Source: Zygnema cylindricum (lineage: Eukaryota; Streptophyta; Zygnematophyceae; Zygnematales; Zygnemataceae). From it: a stretch of 62,000 nucleotides of DNA. The stretch spans positions 93,322-155,321 of the forward strand of contig JBBHKE010000516.1 of the NCBI GenBank assembly GCA_037447655.1. Direction: 5' to 3'. Positions 10,455 to 21,748 of this stretch are shown here, piece after piece. The notes below the pieces were generated by a model, which worked only from the letters and a program-made list of their open reading frames with translations, was not told where the DNA came from and did no database searches. A program made the position numbers and the translations under genes. Each line of letters starts with the position of its first letter. Position 1 is the first letter of the stretch.

Positions 10455-11050
10455 TAGTGTTGGGTATCGAGGACCATTTGTCGATATTTGATATATATTG
10501 AATTTTAAGTACCCGATAATTGATATATCACTTCGATATATATCGAAAATCAAAATATCGCAATATATCGCCGACATATCGTATAGCCAATATATCGAAG
10601 CATAAAAAATAATATAAAATTTTCACATGTCACCAAATTCACGTGCCTTCGGACAAAGTGACCATAAAAACTTTGCCGAAAAGAAATACGGTTTTTCCTT
10701 GAAAGTCAGCAGAGTGAAGGAGATATTTCATGTACATTGACGCGGTACACTTGCAAATTACACGTACATAATACGCAAGTACGGATTTCCATACGAAAAT
10801 GGTCGGTTTTCCATTTTTTAACAATTTTATAAATTATATCGTCAACTTATAAGGAACCACTCAAATAAAAACACGCATGTAAACACTTGTTTACAAACTT
10901 TCTGCGATGTAACTCTGGCCTTTGTAATACATAAATTTTGTTGTCCGTACTATTACATTGACCACCTGATGTAACCATACCCCAATTAAGTAATTATATG
11001 AATTACAAAATTAGTATTTTTTTGTCAGTTACATTTTGCGGCGTCTATTT
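10455..11050. mobile_element. hAT-type MITE, left part only
   Basis: Begins TAGTGTTGGGTATCGAGGAC and follows 423-1020 closely for about 600 bases, including CGATATATCG palindromes. The matching right end is absent. It is in the opposite orientation to the fragment at 9035-9290, so the two are not halves of one insertion. Confidence 0.65.
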
Positions 11051-11190
11051 TTTAACATTAAACGCATATTTCCTCTTTTTCAACCCTTTTGTTCCTTGAT
11101 AGATTTTTCCATCGCACCAACGGTATGGCGAATTTTGTACACTACGATGCCGAAGTTGCTGGCAGTAATGATGGAAAACTATTTAGTTAT

Positions 11191-11955
11191 TAGTGTTGTG
11201 TATCGGTAAAAAAAATATCGCGATAACACTGCTACCGATAGTTATCGATTATCGAACGGTCAGAGGTACCGATATATTGGTCCGAGACTTACAAATTCCA
11301 AATTTGCGATAACTTAAAAAAATATAGTATGTATATAATGTATTATATTATTGACTTTATATTGCGTGGTATGCCACGTGTAAGAATTTGTCTTGTACGA
11401 TGTTTAACTGAAATTTGTAACGGATAGCGCGACACATAAATGTTGACAAATTAAAAATAATTGTTTATAGCTGTAAAATTATAGCACCGAAACGAAAATA
11501 ATTAATACAATGTAAATTTGAAAAAAACCTTTTTTGGAAAACTAGACGAATAGAGAATAAATCTGTTAGATTGTTGCCATTAACGGCCGTTTATAAAAAA
11601 ATAACAGTCAAAATGACATTATGGAAGGGGTACCCAAGTACAACCCCCTTAAATTAGAAATAATGAAGGGAATATTACGATTTTTTACCGCAATTGAGGG
11701 GAAGGGGGTTTTCGTTGCGTCCGGGGAAAAAACACGTACAGTTGATTGTATTAGCCGTACATTTATATGAACGGTCCGTACATATATCGTCGATAGTTAT
11801 CGATATCGGTGATATCGCCAATAGAACCGATAAATATCGGGTATTTATAAGCGATAACACCGATAATGGTATATCGTACCAATGTATCGATTATCGGCTA
11901 CCCGAAAAAAAACCTATATCGGTTATCGGCAAATCGTTACCGATACACAACACTA
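11191..11955. mobile_element. hAT-type MITE, second subfamily, 765 bp
   Basis: The ends TAGTGTTGTGTATCGGTAA and TTACCGATACACAACACTA are perfect inverted repeats of 19 bases. The flanking 8-mers TTAGTTAT and TAAATTAT match at 6 of 8 positions, a worn target duplication. Subterminal regions carry many ATCGATAT/CCGATA blocks. It differs from the 423-1262 subfamily in terminus and interior. No transposase. Confidence 0.75.
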
Positions 11956-12100
11956 TAAATTATACATCTGCGGCTGCGTTCCCAGTAATTTTGGTTGGGC
12001 ATTTATGAACGCTAAAAAGAAAAAAAAAATCGTAGGTGACTTAAAATTGCGTGTATTTTTTAACCTATTCCTTTCATCATACAAGATTTGAAAACATTAC

Positions 12101-12723
12101 ATATTGCACGATTCACACTAAAAATGGATGACGAATGAGATGAGGAAGTGAATGTCATTTTTTTTTGTTTGGACGTGAATCGCCTTTTACGTCATCTGAC
12201 GTCAACAAAAACGTCGCAATGTGATTCACGTTGTCGTACGATAAATCGGCGACGACTCAAATCTGTCCGTACCATAACATCGGTAAGAAGGGGGGAGCAC
12301 GTTTCGTCAAAGTTCCAAAAAAGTTTGAAGTTTACATTTTTGTACGTTATAATTTAGATGATTTTGATTGGCTATTCGTTTACATATAAGCATTTTTTAA
12401 AATATTGTTACAGTACGGATCATTTATTTGGGATACGACTTATTGTTTTTTCAAAGTCGCATTTATGCATTCTAAAAAGGTTTTTCGGAAAAGAAGATGA
12501 TTTACCACAGTTGTCAAGTTTTGACGCACTTGACTGTATGTTTTGTCCGTCGCTACGCTCCAAATCGCATATTTTGTCCAACGCTACGCTCCAAAAAGGT
12601 TGACAGCCGAGCGGTCTACTTGTTTGGCGCCCCTCTTTTTGTTTTTTTGCGGTCTGAATGGTAATAGATTATTTGTTTCCTCATCTCATTTGTCATCCAT
12701 TTATAACGTGAATCTTGCATATT
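12101..12723. mobile_element. Inverted-repeat element, about 620 bp, 45-bp ends
   Basis: Ends at 12101-12145 and 12679-12723 are inverted copies at roughly 84% identity, sharing AAATGGATGACGAATGAGAT-like sequence. Long terminal repeats with no coding content would fit a Mutator-like MITE, but I see no clear 9-bp duplication. The interior segment GACGTGAATCGCC...CGTCAACAAAAACGTCGC recurs near 47344-47395. Confidence 0.55.
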
Positions 12724-12999
12724 AGGCGTAAAGCTTTGTCCCTAATGATCCACGTTGTTTTCGAAACGAGTTTTCATTTTGCCATGCTTTTGGAAACTTC
12801 GACCATGGCCTCTTTATCTCGTTTTCCGACCATTACTATTTGTCGCCAAATTTCGCGTGCGCGTAGTCAAAATAAATGACTTTTATTAGGGTGGGTCGAT
12901 ATGAAATACCCCTAAATTTTAGGGAAATTTGTCTTATATGAAATTACCCAAAAAAATTGTAGACTTTACTGCCACTGTTGTAGTTCAATAATGTACTAT
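12724..12999. other. Unannotated spacer
   Basis: No coding signal, no repeat recognised within this window. Contains AT-rich stretches and a short AATTTAGGGAAATTT run. Confidence 0.5.
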
Positions 13000-13316
13000 T
13001 TTTGGGAGACCATTAGCATAAGTTCAAGGATTATAACCCTTTTTTGCTTTGCCCTTTTTCTAAAAGGGGAAAACATTGTATTCGCCTTCGTCTCTGGTGT
13101 CAACGAGAATTGATCGTTGATATTTTTGTTTGAGATCTTGAGCCGTTGAATGTTTTGAGTTTTGTTTGTCGTCTTTGGTGACAGCGATTGTTGACCGTCG
13201 TATTTTTTTTGTGTAAGATCGTGAGCCGTTGAATGATTGTATAATTTTGTTGTAATGAAAGTAGACACGTGGAACAATGTTATTTGTTGTATTTCGCGAG
13301 GTTGTATTCTGCTGAC
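13000..13316. repeat. Dispersed repeat, inverted relative of 56310-56640
   Basis: Recurs as reverse complement at 56310-56640. It contains an internal direct repeat of about 70 bases (GATCTTGAGCCGTTGAATG and GATCGTGAGCCGTTGAATG), each with a GACAACGA/GTCGTCTTTGGTG-like companion. The minus-strand frame across it is not protein-like. Confidence 0.6.
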
Positions 13317-13384
13317 GTAATAGTACCGCTGAAATAATGACGTAGTGTCGTTTACACTGCGGTCATCCTGCCGACTTGATACAG

Positions 13385-13606
13385 TACACCGCCAATCGCT
13401 ATTAGCGTTGTGTACGCTAATCCCGTCCCGCTTTTTTTTCTTTTTATTCTCAAATAGAATTATCCACAATATTTAAAAAAAAAAACTAATTCCTAATTCG
13501 AGTAATCGATTTCTTCAAAAATTTCCAAATTCCCAATTAGCGTAAACCACGCTAATTATTCATATACGCTAAAGAAACGTCTACGCTAATAGCGATTGGC
13601 GGTGTA
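13385..13606. mobile_element. TA-flanked MITE, CACCGCCAATCG subfamily (222 bp)
   Basis: Termini CACCGCCAATCGCTATTAGC and inverse, with TA on both sides. Near-identical in layout to 47701-47921, and to a decayed copy at 27021-27229. Inserted at the TA of the host tandem repeat. Confidence 0.82.
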
Positions 13607-13637
13607 GTACACCGCGGTCAACCTGCCGACATGATAG

Positions 13638-14255
13638 TACACCGCGAATCGTAATTAGAGTAAATTACTCTAATTCGGTCGCTCGAAATTTCGACTCTAT
13701 GACATCAAATAGAGTAAACGCTTCTAATTTTTTCATTATTTAATTTAGGTTAAGTTTAATTAGCGTAACAGAATTGTAATATAGGTTCGTTTTAAATAGT
13801 ATGGAGTACGGACGACGTTCGACTGTGCAAAATTGTACTTTTTAAGTAAAAAGGTACAAATAATGATTTAATACAATCGCTCCCCCACGTGAAATCAGAC
13901 TAAACGAAAAATCAATCACATTGAAAAAAAGCCGTTCGCATAAATCTTGTCCGTCGACAGCATCGTCGTCTGTGTGAACATTAACTGACAATCAGCGCGA
14001 CAAATAATACTAGCGTCATAATGACGTCAAAACTATACGGAATGACAGATTTTGTATGTCCACTTAACTTAATGTTTATAATTTCAGCGCGGATATTTAT
14101 TGCCGAAATAACCCAATATACAGTACTTAAATAAATCAGAGTAAACTTCGATTGTGAAAGAGTTTTATCACATAAATTAGAGTTCATTACTCTAATTGTT
14201 TTTTTTGTTTTTTTACTCTAATTTTTCCATTACTCTAATTACGATTCGCGGTGTA
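13638..14255. mobile_element. TA-flanked MITE, long form (618 bp)
   Basis: Termini CACCGCGAATCGTAATTAGA and inverse, with TA duplications. Outer parts match 8315-8810; the longer interior matches 55251-55873, inverted. Left flank ATGATAG and right flank CCGGTGAAATAATGACG join to recreate one unit of the surrounding tandem repeat, proving that exactly the TA was duplicated. Confidence 0.85.
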
Positions 14256-14390
14256 CCGGTGAAATAATGACGTGGTCGTTCATTTTCACCCCGGTCTTCC
14301 TGCCGACATGATAGTACCGCTGAAATAATGACGTAGTCGTTATTTTACTTCGCGTCAATTATGCCTACATGTTAGTACAGAAATGATCCA

Positions 14391-15079
14391 GATAGATCAC
14401 GCGTGCAGTTTCGAAGTTCGTCATTTGAACTACGTCAGTCTACGTCGTTTATTTCCAATCAAAATTGCAGTTCTGTTATTTAACCAATTGGATACAAGAT
14501 GTCTAGAGGTCAGTCATTTACACTCGGAAATCTTACTTTCCTCTCTTTACATGGTTTACTAATAGGTTTTTTGCACGTAAAAAATCGGCAAGACTAACGG
14601 ACACGACTGCTGGACGAGTTGCGTTATCTTCCGCATGATGAACAATAAGTTATCCTACTTGGTGCTTATAATATCTAAACTGGTCGTTCAAAATGAAAAA
14701 AACAAATCCTAACTTATTGGTCTTACTTTGCACGAATACGATATCATCTTGACATCACTTGCATGGTTGCGTCACAAGACACCTATTACTAAACGAATCG
14801 TTATTAGAGTCTAAGGTTTTTTTGGCGAATTTTTTTTGGCGTTTGTTAAATTTTGTTCCAATAGCAAAAACTAATCATTGTTTTTAATTTTTGAACCCAA
14901 TGCAAAATAATAGTAGACTACTCAATAATAAATCATTGTTTCTATTTTTTGAGTCCAATGCATATAATAATACTGTATGTAACGCAAAAATAAGTTGACC
15001 TGACGAGCTAAATAGTAGGACGCGTTGTGTATGCAAAAGGAGATGAAGAAACTAAGTGGATTGATTAACTCGCATATTG
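14391..15079. other. Unannotated spacer
   Basis: AT-rich, no gene. A single AATCGTTATTAGAG near 14796 resembles a worn MITE terminus. Two similar segments (TCATTGTTTTTAATTTTTGA and TCATTGTTTCTATTTTTTGA) near 14875 and 14933 form a short direct repeat. Confidence 0.5.
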
Positions 15080-16040
15080 ATCCTGTAAGGCGTTTAAGTA
15101 AGCGTAAAAGTTTCCTATTGATCTAAGCGTGCGTCTTTTTCTTATGAACAATATGAATGAATGGATTGAATATATAGTGTAGTATTAAATATTTTAATGT
15201 TAAATTTAGTATTCGCACTAAACCGTTAACATTGTGGAACCATTATTTGTTTAAGTAGAAAAGAATTGGTTTTTGATTATTATATTAAGGTGTTGCGTTT
15301 ATATTTTTTATATTTTTATATTTATACATAATAGTACAAAAGAAGAAAACAAAAAAAAAACACAAACAGAATAAATAAACACAATACAACCTTGATGACA
15401 TAACTAAGAAAGAAAAAGCATCAGACTTAACTAGGATCAAACCATCTTAGTCCAATGACCTAGATGGTTGGAACAACATCAATATCAGCTCGATGGCTGA
15501 CTAACACTACTTATTGTTCTTTTTTTGTTTATTACTTTAAGTACTTTTTGTTTTTTCGATCAAGCAACCTAGTCGTAGACCAAGATTCTTGCATAAACAT
15601 CATTATCAACTCAAAGGCTGACTAACATTACAATCACTTCATTTTTTTTATTTTTTTGGTTACTTTAATACTTTGTTTTAGTCTTTGTTTTTATATCAAC
15701 CATTTTAGTCATTAGACTTAGAGAACCTGAACATCATTATTAGCTCGAAGCTGACAAACAATACAAACATAATATTTGAATATTAAATTACATTGATTCT
15801 TGGATTTTTTTTTTTTTTGTTTTTTTGATCAACTTTCTTAGTCTAAAGACTTAGAAAGTTGTTGAACGTCAATATCAGCTCAGAGGCTGACAAACATTAC
15901 AAACATTGGTATACAATATAATAGAATACTTTGAATCTTTGTTGTGGTCATACTTTGAGTACTTTGTTTGTCTTTGAATTCTTTGTTGTGGTCATACTTT
16001 GAATACTTTGGTTAGTGATACTTTGATTGTTTTTTTTTTT
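15080..16040. repeat. Dispersed repeat block with internal ~130-bp tandem units (forward copy)
   Basis: Starts near GTTTAAGTAAGCGTAAAAG and includes four worn tandem units near 15480, 15605, 15740 and 15870, each containing a sequence like ATCAGCTCGATGGCTGACTA followed by an A/T run and TTAGTC. The block is present in reverse orientation at 54190-55121. It borders the unrecognised gene at 16.4-17.7 kb. Tandem internal repeats are seen in some non-autonomous Helentron relatives, but no terminus proves a link. Confidence 0.65.
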
Positions 16041-16372
16041 TATGATAATAATTGAAACAAACAAGTATCAAAAGTGACACCTACTTTGATAAACGTAGCC
16101 TATAATATTTAAAGGACTAAAAAAAAAATATAAAACCCTGAATTGGGTGTAAATCTAAACCTCCAAACCTTTAATGAAGTAAAGATAAAATGTTATTCTA
16201 GCTTCTAAAATCCCTACACACTAACATCTTTGAAAAATATAATTTATAAAAAACTATATATATAAAAAACACAGAAAAAAAATTTGTTGCCTGAGTTATA
16301 GAAAATAAAATCACTCTTCTATTATCGATACTTGTTGAAGATGGGGTCCTTTGTTCTTTGATGTTTGTCACA

Positions 16373-17722
16373 TTAAGATGACTCGTTGCTTTCCACCTGT
16401 ACAAGGAAACACCAAAGTTAAAAATTTGTGTGTAAACTCTAGCTAAGCGTCTGTATATGTAATAGTTGTAATAATATCAATTTTACAAGACAAAGTTTCA
16501 CTTATTTAAAAAAAAAAAATGAAACACAAGTTTATATATTTTGTTTTTTTAAAGTGTGATTGGTTTAAAAAAATAAATTATTTGTTAATTTTGATAATAA
16601 GAGATTCTTACCTTTATTCGTTTAGGAATTATTGTTGCATTTTTTTCAAAACTTTCCAATTTGTAATGGAATTTGTTTTGAAAATTTCGAAGGAAGACCT
16701 ACGAAAAAAAAAAATGTCATTTTTTTCAGCAAATTCTTATTATTTTTACATACAAATAAACAACAGAATTAAAAATTGATCGTACCTTAACAATGAATGT
16801 TCCTTCATACGATTCTAGAATGGAGTCTTTTGCTGATTTTGTTTAACTTCGTTGTCCATTGGTTGCACGTGACTCCATTTCGAGCTAGTATTGTTGGGGA
16901 AAAGATTTTTCCATAACGAACTTCTTTACCTTTATCAAAACAATAATTTAACAAGATTGAATGAGTATTAGTCTTATTATGCTTTCTGAATATGGAGCAA
17001 GGTTTTTTTTTCATAAGTTTTGATAACAAGTTTGAAATTTACCTTTGTCAGTCATTTTCACCATAAATGTAATTGTTTCTTCGGCTATGGTGAAATTGCA
17101 GTGGGTACAATGGAAAGTTTTTTTTCCGAATTTGTCACCAACTGTGACTGGGGAATAACAAAAAGGGTAACCGTGATCTTCTTTTGGTGTCATACAACGA
17201 TACCCCTGACTATAAAGATGAGCATGTGACAAATTTAACAAAATCAAACCTTCGCTTAGTGTTCCAGGTGGACATCCTTGTTCAATTTCTTGGAATCTGA
17301 AAAATTGAAACCATACTAAGTTACATGAAGAAAAAAAAAACTATGTTATATATAAACATATTTAATCAAAAATCTAATGATATAAGACTTAATTTTATTA
17401 TTAGCTCAAATTTTCTACGTATCATTTAACAAGAATACATAGTGCATCAAATAAATATTAATTAAAATGATTTTAATATAAAATTTTAAAATTTCATGAA
17501 ATTTAAAATAAGTTGTCTAAATCGATCATTTAATTGTATTCGTTTTCTATTAATAGTTTTATAATATATATCAAAGAAATATAATATTAAATATAATTAA
17601 CTTTGGGTAAATGAAAAACATACCTTATAACGTCTGGTGAGAGACCGTCAAATCCCCTTTTCACCCCTGATCTAATTACTCGTGATATCGTGAAATTGTC
17701 TGTCGGGAATCGAATTTGAGAA
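16373..17722 (-). CDS. Unrecognised spliced gene with paired cysteines, probably broken
   Basis: Exons supported by splice sites and open frames: 17624-17722, then 17043-17296 joined in frame, about 116 residues. Exon 17043-17296 has cysteines including FHCTHC and a preceding CMTP and YPFC, spaced like a four-cysteine zinc ribbon, followed by ITFMVKMTDKG. That layout recalls the C-terminal OB fold of replication protein A, a passenger of some plant Helitrons, but similarity is weak. Downstream, 16806-16929 stays in frame and ends at a TGA (16806-16808); alternatively 16786-16833, 16612-16698 and 16373-16396 look like exons, but the first of these does not keep the frame. No start exon was found; an (ATC)n tract lies upstream. 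Function unknown. Confidence 0.5.
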
Positions 17723-17837
17723 CTATAAAGATAGAAAAACAACACAACAAACTTAAATGTTTTCTTTTTTATGAATATATTTATGATATATGTAGCAATA
17801 CAATTGTAACAATTGCTTAAAGATATCTATACTTTCA

Positions 17838-17902
17838 CCTTCTACATCATCTTCATCATCATTATCATCATCATCTTCATCATGATCACCATCATGATCA
17901 TG

Positions 17903-17934
<32 letters not shown>

Positions 17935-17935
17935 A
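17838..17935. repeat. (ATC)n microsatellite
   Basis: Imperfect ATC/ATG trinucleotide run on the plus strand. The Ile/Met-rich frame through it is an artefact. Confidence 0.92.
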
Positions 17936-18509
17936 TTTTCAAATTATTTATTTTGCATTAAGTATGTAAAGTTACATGGGTATCGTTGCGATTATGGACA
18001 TGCGTAAATGGCAGTTATTAAGTTTAAGTAGATTAAAGTAAATAAAATTAAAGTGGTGGGTCGGGAATTAAGTGATTATTAGTTAACATTTTTTGTAAGT
18101 AAATGCAGTTATTACATATGAGTAAATATTTGCATTATATTATGACGGTCATGGGTATGGTGATCGATCATTTGTAAAGTAAATTAAGGGTTGGAGGTAT
18201 TATAGTATTAAATATAAGTAGGTGGTCTAGTATGGGTGGCCGGTTGGTATAGTAAATAAGTAAATGGTTTGCATTATTATGGGTGCATAAGTAGTAAGCA
18301 TTAAATTATTGTAAATAGTAAATAAATTTGTCATTAAAATTACAATAGAAATTAAGTAAGTAAAATTAAATCATGAATAATGCGATTAAAATTAAGTTAA
18401 ATGGGTATTAAATATAAATTAAAATGGTAAAAAAAAATGAGACATCATCGTAATGGTCCATCATTTTCGGTATGATAATCAATAATATCGTATGATTACT
18501 GTATCATCG
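17936..18509. other. AT-rich spacer with short AGTAAAT direct repeats
   Basis: Many copies of AAGTAAAT, GGTATT and TTAAATT-like words, no coding potential. Probably decayed repeat between the two trinucleotide tracts. Confidence 0.6.
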
Positions 18510-18538
18510 CGGTGATTACATCATCATCATCATCATTA

Positions 18539-18569
<31 letters not shown>

Positions 18570-18712
18570 GTCATCATCATCGTTGTCAACATCATCATCG
18601 TATGATTACATCATCATCATCATTACATCATCATCATCATTACATCATCATCATCATTACATCCTCATTATCATCATCATTACATCATCATCATCATCGT
18701 CATCATCATCAA
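18510..18712. repeat. (ATC)n microsatellite, interrupted
   Basis: ATC units broken by ATTACATC and GTC words. The His/Ser-rich frame is an artefact. It adjoins the OTU fragment at 18742. Confidence 0.93.
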
Positions 18713-18741
18713 CCCATCTTTCAGTAGGAGCAGACAATGCT

Positions 18742-18945
18742 CTAGAAAAGTAAATAACTAATAATTACCTTTTTTACATAAGAATATTTAGACTCACAAC
18801 CAAACAATAATAAGGAAAGAGAACGAAACAAACAATTCCCAAACCTTGTAACATGTAATCGAAAAAGAGGTTTCCGTGTCATAATGAGCTTACCTAAAAT
18901 AGAACTCCCAATAGCCGAAGAAAAAAACACTTACACTTGAATAAC
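18742..18945 (-). pseudogene. OTU-domain exon fragment (second Helentron copy)
   Basis: Translates to a sequence with FRLHVTRFGNCLFRSLSLLL, matching the start of the OTU domain at 25560-25712 (FRLHVTGDGNCLFRALSLLL). The catalytic motif GDGNC has become RFGNC, losing the Asp. Both copies begin with the same GTGTAAGTG-type leader after a pyrimidine stretch. After about 65 residues the similarity breaks into a short AT-rich join and then the (ATC)n tract; a CCCATCTTTCA word shared with 25329-25339 suggests an internal deletion. Confidence 0.75.
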
Positions 18946-19233
18946 AAAAAATACATAATATCGTATATATAACGACAATTACAATGTATATAGCATATCG
19001 AATAATATTTCTATCACATGTAACTGATATAGTATAAAACGTTATAAAACGTTATAATACATATTTAACATAAGTAATATATTATAATATATAAAATAAT
19101 GCACGATATTATGTGTTTAATATATTTGAAGTAGATGTTATATTATAAACAATGTATATAATAATAGTTGAATTATAATATATGAAATTACTGTTACAAC
19201 TACTGGTATAGTTGTACTGTATACTAATAATAA
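18946..19233. other. Very AT-rich spacer
   Basis: Composed of ATATAT, TTATAAT and ATATAAT words. It truncates the 3' end of the Helentron endonuclease. No gene. Confidence 0.7.
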
Positions 19234-19797
19234 TTATAATAAAGTGTTGTATATAGTTGTATATTCAGTAATAAGTTGTTCAAATCCATAACTATTTAAA
19301 CTTGTTGAAAAATTAGACTTTGATTTTTTAAAAATTTCATTTGTTATATCAAAGTTAAAATCCCCAATAATTACAATGTTTTCTTTAAGGAATTGGTTTA
19401 AAAGTCTAAGCATATTTTGCAATAAATTAGGTAATTTGAAAGAATTTGGGGAGCGATATACAACAAACACATATAATGATTGATCTTTATCCCCTACAGA
19501 ACATTTAAAAAAAACCCATTGCAAATAATTAGAAGAAAACTCATCTATAATTTCAATTGTTTTCTTAAAATAAATGATAATTCCTTGATGAGATCTCAAT
19601 TGTAAGATTGTAGAAGGAGCATTATTAGTGTGAAATTTATAACCTAAATCATCAAAACAAGGAGCCTCAACATCATTCATCAACCAAGTTTCAACAAATA
19701 CCAATAAATCACATTCTAAAAAATTTACAGAAGATTTAATTTCTTGTACATTTTTGATTAAAGATCTTACATTTTGATACATAATTTGAAAATTAGT
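19234..19797 (-). pseudogene. Helentron AP-type endonuclease domain, truncated
   Basis: Continuous with the helicase frame. Motifs present: FQIMYQNVRSL (metal-binding Asn), VFVETWL (catalytic Glu) and IVIIGDFNFD (Asp and Asn). The typical C-terminal blocks (S-x-IDLI and SDHxPI) are missing because the frame runs into AT-rich spacer after GFEQLITEY. This is roughly the first three quarters of the domain. It cannot be active as it stands. Confidence 0.85.
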
Positions 19798-21748
19798 GTT
19801 ATTTTTCTTTGGTAAAGGTAATGGGTCTAAAACTAGTTGTTTACTTGAACGTAACCTTAACATTTCATCTTTTACATCATTGGACACATTTATATGATTT
19901 TCATTTAAATTATCAATAAACAAATTAATCAAACTAGGAAAACGACTTAATCCCACATAATGAACACCATGATCCTTGTGTCCATCCAAATTAACAACAC
20001 TTTCAGATAATGTTCGTCCTTGGGATCTATGAACTGTTATAGCAGTACTAGGGCTTAAAGGAAATTGTTTTCTTTCAATTTCGATAATTTTTTCTGAAAC
20101 ATTAAAAGATTTACTAACTCGAGAAATAGGGGTCCATCCTTTAGAAATAAATTCTTTGAAATTAGGATTTTTTACCAAATTACGTGTTTTATAACCAATC
20201 CGATCGTTTTCAAATTTAACCCAAACCATTTTTACATCATTATCTATACTTGTAAAATGACAAAGTTCTCCATCTGCACCGTTTGTAAGCCCATCATTAA
20301 CATCAATGTTCAAACAAACTTCTACTTTCATTCCTATTTTCAGTCTCAATTTTTTTTTTTAATTGTTCCTTCATTTTTTTTTTTATTTATGTAAAATGCT
20401 TCGGACAAAACAGTTAAAGCCTCAGTTCCATCTCTTTTTTTATATTTATCTATAGCATCGATTATATATCCATCAGATTTAATTGAATCATAAACACATT
20501 CATTATGTTTATCAACTAAAAAATTTAATCGAAATAAATGGGGCATCTCTATTGAAGGTTTTTTTTTTTTTTTGATATTTCATGTTTTTTTAGTTCTTTT
20601 ATATCATCTATAGTATGATTACCTTCCCTTAGTCGATTTAGTAATTCCGCAAAAAAATTCTCATCTTTTTGTCTCATTATTTCAGTTAATTCAAACAATT
20701 CAAAATTTGATTTCCATAAATTCATTTTTAACCCTGAGTAAAGAACACGAGGATCCTCAAAAATAAAACCATCACCAACAGGTCTTAATTGAAAAAGATC
20801 ACCACAAGTAATAACGTGCAACCCCCCAAAAGGAACACTATTTTTACCCGTTAGTTCCCTCAAACGAAAATCAATTGAATGAAACATCTTACAACCAACC
20901 ATAGACACTTCATCAATCATAACAACTTTAACACTCCCTAATTTAGAAATGAAGGTGTTTAATTTATCAAACGTTAGACTTAAAGTAGACATAGATTCTC
21001 GAGGCGGAATATGTAAACCACTGTGACAAGTATTACCATTAATTTGAAAAGCAGCAGTTCCTGTAGGGGCTAATCGTAATACTGAGGGCTTATCAAAATC
21101 TTCATTATTTTTTTTTATAAAAATTCTTACAATAGCCTCATACAGTGTGTTCAACAATAATGATTTACCAACACCAGCTCCACCAGTTAAAAACACACGT
21201 AATGGTTCACAAGAAGTTCGAACATTTCTTATAATATGATAAAAAAATTGCCTTTGCTTAGTATTCAAAGAGCGAGCCATTTTTTTGAATTCATCATCAG
21301 AACGCATTTCATTATTAGTAACAAACCGAGGAATAGAAACAGAAGGACTCATTCCAAGGTGCAAACCGATATCAAATTCATCACGCAAATTTTCTTCATC
21401 CACTTGATTATCATTCAATACTTCCACTTCTTTGTCGTCAATTTTCATATCACTTAAAACGTCTTTTTCTAAATGACTCCAATCAACTTTTTCAGCCTCA
21501 AATTCAGACTTAATGGTTTCTATATCATTTAAATACAGCTCATGCAGATCTTCAACAAATTTTTGATTAAGCATACTGTTTTCATCACGCCATGGAATAT
21601 ACAACATAAGTTCACATCGTTTAAAATCATCTTCAGAATCTTTGTTGTAACGTTTATAATATCGCACTATATATGGTTTTTTTTTTAATTTATAATATTT
21701 TTTCCCTTTAGATAGAATCAGGACCATAGAAATTATCATTATTATAAT
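19798..21748 (-). pseudogene. Helentron PIF1-type helicase domain
   Basis: The translocase that unwinds donor DNA in rolling-circle transposition. Motifs in order: Walker A FLTGGAGVGKS, GTAAFQINGNTCHSGL, Walker B VVMIDEVSM, FGGLHVITCGDLFQL, FELTEIMRQ, then PHLF..NFLVDKHNE, LKIGMKVEV..NDGLTNGADG, and ITVHRSQGRTLSESVV with YVGLSR. All seven helicase blocks are recognisable. The frame shifts at three long A runs on the coding strand (20347-20360, 20378-20387 and 20561-20574) and near 21700-21750. These positions are typical of either decay or homopolymer sequencing error. Confidence 0.9.

Larger units (their letters stand above)
13317..14390. repeat. Tandem repeat array (GTACCGCTGAAATAATGACG units) carrying two MITEs
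   Basis: Units of about 65-70 bases start GTACCGCTGAAATAATGACG and end CCTGCCGACATGATA. Units are seen at 13317-13384, in part at 13607-13637, at 14256-14314 and from 14315. MITEs at 13385-13606 and 13638-14255 sit at the TA of the unit junction. The unoccupied junction at 14311-14320 (ATAGTACCGC) serves as an internal empty site. Confidence 0.75.

Noticed and set aside
12996-13469. 157-codon minus-strand frame
   Set aside because: Runs through a dispersed repeat and into a TA-flanked MITE, so it is a chance frame.
16198-16404. 68-codon minus-strand frame as part of the spliced gene
   Set aside because: After the acceptor at 16397 the phase expected from the preceding candidate exon gives a stop after seven codons, so the longer frame is not used.
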